64,000 nt of DNA from Aromatoleum bremense (GTDB lineage Bacteria; Pseudomonadota; Gammaproteobacteria; Burkholderiales; Rhodocyclaceae): assembly GCF_017894365.1 (NCBI RefSeq), contig NZ_CP059467.1, positions 3,968,001-4,032,000 of the forward strand, given 5' to 3'. This document shows positions 57,641 through 64,000 of the stretch, in pieces. Under the pieces are notes generated by a model. It ran no database searches. It saw nothing but the letters and a program-made list of their open reading frames with translations, and was not told where the DNA came from. Both the position numbers and the translations under genes were made by a program. Numbering within the stretch: the first letter of the stretch is position 1; each line of letters begins with the position of its first letter.

Positions 57641-58768
57641 TCAGCCGGCGCGGTTCAGCGCCTCATCGAGGTAGCGGACGGTGCGCTCGACGTCGTGCAG
57701 CTTGTCCAGGCCGAAGAGGCCGATGCGGAACGTGCGGAAGTCCGCCGGTTCGTCGCACTGCAGCGGCACCCCGGCGGCGATCTGCAGGCCCTGTGCGGAT
57801 AATGCCCGGCCGGACTGCATTTCCCCGTCGTCGGTGTAGCTGACCACCACGCCGGGCGCCTGGAACCCTTCGGCGGCGACGCTCCTGAAACCTTTGCGGG
57901 TCAGCAGCGCACGCACGCTGTCGCCCAGTTCCTGCTGTTCGCGGCGCACCTTGTCGAAGCCGTAGTCGCGGGTCTCCTTCATCACGTCGCGAAGCGTCGT
58001 CAGCGCGTCGGTCGGCATCGTGGCGTGATACATGTGGCCGCCGTTCTCGTAGGCTTCCATGATCTGCAGCCACTTGCGCAGGTCGCACGCAAAGCTGGTG
58101 CTCGTGGTGGTCTCGATTTTCGCGCGGGCGCCTTCGCCCAGCATCACGAGCGCGCAGCACGGCGAACCGCTCCAGCCTTTCTGCGGCGCGCTGATCAGGA
58201 TGTCGATGCCAGTGGCCTGCATATCCACCCAGATCGTGCCGGACGCGATGCAGTCGAGCACGAACAGGCCGCCGACCGAATGAACCGCGTCGGCGACCGC
58301 CCGCAGGTAGGCGTCGGGCAGCATCATGCCGCTGGAGGTCTCGACGTGCGGGGCGAAGACGACGTCGGGCTTCTGCTCCCGTATCGTCCGGACGACTTCC
58401 TCGACCGGAGCCGGTGCGAACGCGGCCTGCGGCCCGTCCTCGACGGGGCGCGCCTTCAGGACGATCGATTCGGCGGGGATGTTCCCCATGTCGAAGATCT
58501 GCGTCCAGCGATAACTGAACCAGCCGTTGCGGATGACGAGGCACTTGCGGCCGGTGGCGAACTGACGGGCGACGGCTTCCATGCCGAAGGTGCCGCTGCC
58601 GGGGACGACGATCGCGGACTTCGCGTTGTAGACTTCCTTGAGCATGCGCGAGATGTCGTTCATGACACCCTGGAAGGCCCGCGACATGTGATTGAGCGAG
58701 CGGTCGGTATAGACCACCGAATATTCGAGCAACCCGTCCGGGTCGGGATGGCGCAACAAGCCTGGCAC
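57641..58768 (-). CDS. Class V PLP aminotransferase (alanine/serine-glyoxylate type)
   Basis: 375 residues from GTG 58768, with CAGGAG six bases upstream; an ATG far upstream would not fit the fold. PLP-lysine in ISAPQKGWSGSPC, aldehyde-binding VLDCIASGTIWVD, and VVPGSGTFGMEAVAR at the N-terminal phosphate loop. Likely alanine- or serine-glyoxylate transaminase; specificity unclear. Lies after the SUF genes in the same direction, 165 bp after the Rieske gene. Confidence 0.88.
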   Translation of the reverse strand: MPGLLRHPDPDGLLEYSVVYTDRSLNHMSRAFQGVMNDISRMLKEVYNAKSAIVVPGSGTFGMEAVARQFATGRKCLVIRNGWFSYRWTQIFDMGNIPAESIVLKARPVEDGPQAAFAPAPVEEVVRTIREQKPDVVFAPHVETSSGMMLPDAYLRAVADAVHSVGGLFVLDCIASGTIWVDMQATGIDILISAPQKGWSGSPCCALVMLGEGARAKIETTTSTSFACDLRKWLQIMEAYENGGHMYHATMPTDALTTLRDVMKETRDYGFDKVRREQQELGDSVRALLTRKGFRSVAAEGFQAPGVVVSYTDDGEMQSGRALSAQGLQIAAGVPLQCDEPADFRTFRIGLFGLDKLHDVERTVRYLDEALNRAG

Positions 58769-58933
58769 AGTGAGCTCCTGCAAGAGAAACGGAAAGGACG
58801 GGGCGAGGATACCCGGACTAACTGCCGCGGACCATCCCCTGCCGGCGGCTACGGGGGGCACGGGCTGTTGGCGATGCGTGGCGGGCGGGCGAAGTCCCGC
58901 GGCGAGGGGTCTCGCCGCCGGTGACGAAGGCAT

Positions 58934-59257
58934 TCACGTTCCGCTGTCGGCGTCGATCTGGACGATGCCGCGTACGACGCGGACCGCGAAAGTCGCGACC
59001 GGCTCGTAAGCGGGGGGCGACAGCGCCGCGCCGGTCCGCAGCGAGAAGTGCGCGCCGTGGCGCGGGCAGATGACCTCATCGCCTTCGACGACGCCCCACG
59101 ACAGGTTCTCGTCCTCGTGGCTGCAGCGGTCCTCGAGCGCGTGGAACTGCCCGCCGGCATTAAACACCGCGATCTGCCGGCCGTCATCGAGCATGACCAC
59201 CCGGGCGGAACCTTCCGGGAAATCGTCGACCGCGGCGACGTCGAGCCAGAGTGCCAT
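58934..59257 (-). CDS. Rieske-type [2Fe-2S] ferredoxin
   Basis: 107 residues. Cluster ligands CSH (in EDRCSHEDENLSWG) and CPRHGAHF are present. Soluble small Rieske proteins of this kind transfer electrons to oxygenases or take part in cluster assembly. It follows sufT by 13 bp and is the last tightly spaced gene of the SUF operon. Confidence 0.93.
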   Translation of the reverse strand: MALWLDVAAVDDFPEGSARVVMLDDGRQIAVFNAGGQFHALEDRCSHEDENLSWGVVEGDEVICPRHGAHFSLRTGAALSPPAYEPVATFAVRVVRGIVQIDADSGT

Positions 59258-59270
59258 GTCGCGTTTGCGC

Positions 59271-59642
59271 TCAAAGTAGCCCGAGTTCGAAAAGCGCGAT
59301 CTCGCTCATCAATTCGCGCGACCACGGCGGATCCCAGACGAGTTCGACATGCGCTTCCTGCACCCCTTCGACGGCCTTCACCGCCTCCTCGACGGTGCCG
59401 GGAAAAGTCGCCGCGACCGGGCAGCCCGGCGCGGTCAGCGTCATGCGGATGTCGACCCTGCCGCTCGCGTCGTCGATATCGAGGCCGTAGATCAGCCCCA
59501 GATCGTAGATGTTGACCGGGATTTCCGGGTCGTACACGGTGCGCAGCGCAGCGATGACATCGGTGCGCAGTTCTTCGCCCGGCGCGCTGCCCTCGCCTGC
59601 CGTCTGCTTTTTATCCTGGTGCAGCCAGTCGAACACGCTCAT
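59271..59642 (-). CDS. sufT: SUF-associated protein SufT (MIP18/DUF59)
   Basis: 123 residues. DUF59 core: VYDPEIPVNIYDLGLIYGLDI, TLTAPGCPVA (conserved Cys) and the WDPPWSRELMSE end. SufT helps mature 4Fe-4S proteins. Starts 3 bp after the sufU stop. Confidence 0.95.
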   Translation of the reverse strand: MSVFDWLHQDKKQTAGEGSAPGEELRTDVIAALRTVYDPEIPVNIYDLGLIYGLDIDDASGRVDIRMTLTAPGCPVAATFPGTVEEAVKAVEGVQEAHVELVWDPPWSRELMSEIALFELGLL

Positions 59643-59645
59643 ATA

Positions 59646-60098
59646 TCACGCCTCCGTCGACACCGGCTGCGTGTCGCCGCGCAGCGCCGCCTGCAGCGTG
59701 TGCCAGGCAAGGGTCGCGCATTTGACCCGCATCGGGAACTCCGCGACGCCGCCGAGCACTTCGAGCTTGCCCAGCGCAGGCCCGCCCTGCTCCGCGGCAT
59801 GGCCGGTCACGAGCGCATGGAAGGTGTCGAACATTGCCGCCGCCTGCGCTGGCGTCTTGCCTTTCAGCGTTTCGCTCATCAGCGACGCCGACGCGATCGA
59901 AATCGCACACCCGGCGCCTTCGAAATGCACGTCCTCGATGACGCCGTCGCGCGTTTTCAGGTGCAGCGTGATCCTGTCGCCGCACAGCGGGTTGAAGCCT
60001 TCCGCGTGCCGGTCAGCGTCCGGCAGCGGACCGAAATTGCGCGGCCGCCGGCCGTGATCGAGGATCACTTCCTGGTACAGGTCGCGCAGCTCACCCAT
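59646..60098 (-). CDS. sufU: Fe-S assembly scaffold/sulfur-transfer protein SufU
   Basis: 150 residues from ATG 60098. Three conserved Cys: NPLCGDR, EGAGCAISIASAS and RVKCATLAW, with an Asp near the first. It accepts sulfur from SufS. The gene overlaps sufS by 8 bp. SufU (rather than SufE) pairing is common in Gram-positives and occurs in several Betaproteobacteria. Confidence 0.95.
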   Translation of the reverse strand: MGELRDLYQEVILDHGRRPRNFGPLPDADRHAEGFNPLCGDRITLHLKTRDGVIEDVHFEGAGCAISIASASLMSETLKGKTPAQAAAMFDTFHALVTGHAAEQGGPALGKLEVLGGVAEFPMRVKCATLAWHTLQAALRGDTQPVSTEA

Positions 60099-61377
60099 CG
60101 AACACCTCCCGCACGCGGCGCAAGGCGGCAAACAGCGCATCGACCTCGTCGTGCGTGTTGTACATCGCGAACGACGCGCGCACCGTCGCCGGCAGGCCGA
60201 AGCGCTCCATCAGCGGCATCGCGCAGTGGTGCCCGGTGCGGACGGCGACCCCTTCGTGGTCGAGGATCGTGCCGACGTCGTGCGCATGGATGTCGTCGAA
60301 CACGAACGACAGGATCGCGGCCTTGTTGCGTGCGGTGCCGACGAGGCGCAGGCCCGGCATCGCGCGCGCCTGCCGGGTGGCGTGCTCGAGCAGCGCGTGT
60401 TCGTGCGCGGCGATCGCGGCGATTCCCGTTTCCTCGACGTAGCGGATCGCCGCGCCGAGCGCGATCGCGCCGGCGATGTCCGGCGTGCCCGCTTCGAACT
60501 TGTACGGCAGCTCGTTGTACGTCGTGCCCGCGAAGCTCACCTGCCGGATCATGTCGCCCCCGCCCTGCCACGGCGGCATCGCGTCGAGCAGCGCAGCCTT
60601 GCCGTACAGCACGCCGATGCCGGTCGGCCCATAGAGCTTGTGCGCCGAGAACGCGTAGAAGTCGCAGTCGAGCGCCTGCACGTCGACCGCGACATGCGGC
60701 ACCGCCTGCGCGCCGTCGAGCAGCACCGGCACGCCGCGCGCGTGCGCCATGTCGATGAGCTCGAGCACCGGGTTGATCGTGCCGAGCGCGTTCGACACAT
60801 GCGACAGCGCGACGATCCGCGTGCGGTTCCCGAGCAGATGCTCGAACTCCGCGACGAGCAGTTCACCCTCGTCATTGACGGGCGCGACTTTCAGCACCGC
60901 GCCGCTCCGCTCGCAGGCGAGTTGCCACGGCACGATGTTCGAGTGGTGTTCCATTGCGGTGATGAGGATCTCGTCGCCCGGGCGGAAACGTCCGCCGAAA
61001 CTGTTCGCGACGAGGTTGATCGCTTCGGTCGTGCCGCGCACGAAGACGATCTCCTCGCGCCGCGCGGCGTTCACGAAGCGCTGCACCGTGTCGCGCGCGG
61101 CCTCGAAAGCGTCGGTCGCCTCCTGGCTCAGGCGATGCACGCCGCGGTGCACGTTCGCGTTGAGTTGGGCGTAGTAATGCGCCTGTGCGTCGATCACGCA
61201 ACGCGGTTTCTGGCTCGTCGCCGCGTTATCGAGATAGACGAGCGGCTTGCCATTGACCTCGCGGGCGAGGATCGGGAAGTCGGCGCGCAGCCGGGCGACG
61301 TCGAGCGGCGGGGCGATCCCGCCCGCAGCGGGTGCCGCGACACGCAGCGCGTTCAACTCGTTGGCAGAAGTTCGCAT
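60091..61377 (-). CDS. sufS: Cysteine desulfurase SufS
   Basis: 428 residues. PLP-lysine in SAHKLYGPTGIGVLYGK, active cysteine in RTGHHCAMPLMERFG, plus the N-terminal DFPILAREVNGKPLVYLDNAATSQ. It takes sulfur from cysteine and passes it to SufU. Overlaps sufD by 25 bp. Confidence 0.97.
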   Translation of the reverse strand: MRTSANELNALRVAAPAAGGIAPPLDVARLRADFPILAREVNGKPLVYLDNAATSQKPRCVIDAQAHYYAQLNANVHRGVHRLSQEATDAFEAARDTVQRFVNAARREEIVFVRGTTEAINLVANSFGGRFRPGDEILITAMEHHSNIVPWQLACERSGAVLKVAPVNDEGELLVAEFEHLLGNRTRIVALSHVSNALGTINPVLELIDMAHARGVPVLLDGAQAVPHVAVDVQALDCDFYAFSAHKLYGPTGIGVLYGKAALLDAMPPWQGGGDMIRQVSFAGTTYNELPYKFEAGTPDIAGAIALGAAIRYVEETGIAAIAAHEHALLEHATRQARAMPGLRLVGTARNKAAILSFVFDDIHAHDVGTILDHEGVAVRTGHHCAMPLMERFGLPATVRASFAMYNTHDEVDALFAALRRVREVFDG

Positions 61378-62707
61378 TCCAGTTCCCCCATGTCCTCAGG
61401 CAGTTGTCCGGGCAGGAGCGTGGACAGCCGCGCCCGCAGCCCGGCGTGAGTAATATCACGAAGCACGTCGGCCGCGAACGCGTGAATCAGCAATCCGCGC
61501 GCCGTCGCCGCGTCGAGGCCGCGTGCGCGCAGGTAGTGCAGCCGGTCGGCGTCGAGCTGTCCGACGGTCGCGCCATGCGCGCATTGGACGTCGTCGGCCC
61601 AGATTTCCAGTTGCGGCTTGGTATCGACCTCGGCGCCATCCGACAACAGCAGGTTGTGGTTCGACTGCTGCGCGTCGGTGCGCTGGGCGCCGGGGCGCAC
61701 GATGACGCGGCCGTTGAAGACCGCGCGCGACGCGTCGTCGAGCACGCCCTTGTAGAGCTCGCGGCTCGTGCCGCGCGGGCGGGCGTGATCGATGCAGGTG
61801 TGGTGATCGTGATGCTGGCGTGCGCTGCCGACATACAGCCCGGCGAGCTTCGCGTTGCAGCCTTCGCCGTCGAGCCGGGTCGCGATGTCGTTGCGCGCGA
61901 GCTGGCCGCCGAACGCGAACGAATGCGACGCGAAGCGACTGTCCGCCGCCTGGATGGTGTGGATGCCGGCAATATGGAAACCCCGCCGGCTCTCCTGTTG
62001 CACTTTCGCATGCGTGACGCGCGCACCCGCGCCGGCGTCGATCCGGGTGAGCGCGTCGGTGAGGTAGACCGCGTCGTCGCTGCCCGCGTAATGCTCGATC
62101 ACCGTTGCTTCGGCGCCCGCCCCTGCGCGCACGACGGTACGCGGGAAGCTCGCGAGATCCATGCGGGTGGCGACGAACAGCAGGTGGACCGGCGCGTCGA
62201 CCGCAACGCCGGGCGCAAGGTCGATATACGCGCCGTCCGTCCAGAACGCCGCATTCAGCGCCGCAAAACCGTTCGCCTCGGCCTCCGGATCGGTGTCGAG
62301 AAGCTCTGCCGCGACCTCCGGGCGAGTCGCGACCAGTTCCGCGAGGCTGCCGACGTCGGCACCACGCGGCAGCGAGGCGACATGCGACAGCCCCGGCGCG
62401 TAGCGGCCATCGACGAACACCAGGCGGTGCGTGCCGTCGAGCGCGTGACGCGCGAGTTCGCGCTCGGCGACGCCATTGCCGAGGCCTGAAAACCGCGTGC
62501 CGTCGGCCACGACGTCGAACAGCCGCCGCTCGAGCGCCGACAGGTTCGTGTATTTCCAGTCTTCCTCGCGGGTCGTCGGCAGGCCGAGTTCGGCGAAGCG
62601 CTCGATCGCCGCGTCGCGCAGGCGCTGCAGCCAGGGCAGCGACGCGCCCGGAAGCCGCGCCCGGTGCGCGGCGAACCGGCCGAGATAGTGCTCGCGCGCG
62701 CCGGTCG

Positions 62708-62711
<4 letters not shown>
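61353..62711 (-). CDS. sufD: Fe-S assembly protein SufD
   Basis: 452 residues with the SufBD right-handed beta-helix fold: the N-terminal REEDWKYTNLSALERR segment, DASRAVFNGRVIVRPGAQRTDAQQSN and QLEIWADDVQCAHGATVGQLD. It joins SufB and SufC in the scaffold complex. Its ATG overlaps the sufC stop (ATGA). Confidence 0.95.
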
Positions 62712-63493
<782 letters not shown>

Positions 63494-63504
63494 TTCTCAC
63501 TCCT

Positions 63505-64000
63505 TCACCCGATGCTGCCTTCGAGGCTCACGCCGAGGAGCTTCTGCGCTTCCACCGCGAACTCCATCGGCAGTTCCTTGAACACTTCCCTGCAGAAACC
63601 GGAAACGATGAGCGACACCGCGTCCTCGGCGCTGACGCCGCGGCTCTGGCAGTAGAACAGCTGGTCCTCGCCGATGCGCGAGGTCGAGGCTTCATGCTCG
63701 ACGCGCGCGGTCGCGTTCTTCACCTCGATGTACGGAAAAGTGTGCGCCGCGCAGCGGTCGCCGAGCAGCAGCGAGTCGCACTGCGTGTAGTTGCGCGCGT
63801 TCGCCGCGCTCTTCGCGACCTTCACGAGGCCGCGATACGCGTTGCTGCCGTGGCCGGCCGAAATGCCTTTCGACAGGATCGTGCTCTTCGTGTTGCGGCC
63901 GAGGTGGATCATCTTCGTGCCGGTGTCGGCCTGCTGCCAGTGGTTCGTCAGCGCCACCGAATGGAATTCGCCGACCGAGTTGTCGCCTTGCAGGATCACG
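63505..64000 (-). CDS. sufB: Fe-S assembly scaffold SufB, 5' end outside window
   Basis: C-terminal ~165 residues: [57 protein letters not shown] and the [11 protein letters not shown] end are SufB signatures. The start lies past base 64000. First visible gene of the operon sufB-C-D-S-U-T-Rieske. Confidence 0.95.
   Translation of the reverse strand, partial: VILQGDNSVGEFHSVALTNHWQQADTGTKMIHLGRNTKSTILSKGISAGHGSNAYRGLVKVAKSAANARNYTQCDSLLLGDRCAAHTFPYIEVKNATARVEHEASTSRIGEDQLFYCQSRGVSAEDAVSLIVSGFCREVFKELPMEFAVEAQKLLGVSLEGSIG

Overview
The window is a piece of chromosome from a high-GC betaproteobacterium. Gene content and style (a large c-di-GMP/two-component cluster, a SUF operon of the sufBCDSU-T type, SEC-C/pRiA4b-Orf3 proteins, abundant IS and remnants) fit the Rhodocyclales (Azoarcus/Aromatoleum/Thauera group). 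That placement is inferred from family recognition only; no alignment was run.

Layout. 1-9.5 kb is ordinary core metabolism and transport: O-acetylhomoserine sulfhydrylase (cut by the window edge), a PabB-PabC fusion, an MFS carrier, a small lipoprotein, a YaiI-type protein, an M61 peptidase and a MATE exporter. 9.7-12 kb holds a KfrA-like coiled-coil DNA-binding protein divergent from a tyrosine recombinase, with two inverted repeats between them. 12.1-28.4 kb is a signalling block: an HD-GYP gene split by an IS3-family element (3-bp target duplication GGG, frame restored exactly on removal), a periplasmic-sensor/PAS/GGDEF protein next to a solute-binding lipoprotein, a 1245-residue degenerate-GGDEF/EAL/REC protein, two histidine kinases, a stand-alone receiver and an RpfG-like HD-GYP regulator.

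28.5-41.2 kb is an accessory stress block: CHRD protein, CapA-like phosphoesterase, extra Hsp70 and DnaJ, GYD and CBS proteins, a SEC-C/pRiA4b-Orf3 protein, an AbrB-PIN toxin-antitoxin pair and catalase-peroxidase KatG. A 129-bp fragment of the SEC-C/pRiA4b gene is present as a direct repeat about 8.3 kb upstream, next to a truncated BCAM0308-like gene, so the segment has been rearranged.

41.2-56.8 kb is a defence-type island on the minus strand: a type III restriction-modification locus with a Fic gene between res and mod; a three-gene cassette (DUF262 protein, DUF3696 ABC-type ATPase, unknown protein) whose first gene is disrupted by a complete IS66 element with a perfect 8-bp target duplication; and a superfamily 1 helicase carrying a RelE/ParE-like N-terminal domain behind a perfect palindrome. 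Gene remnants mark the joints. The three-gene cassette and the res-fic-mod arrangement are the best candidates for under-described biology.

57.3-64 kb returns to core functions: a DUF3079 protein, an acetyltransferase remnant, a class V aminotransferase, and the SUF iron-sulfur operon with a Rieske ferredoxin (sufB cut by the window edge).
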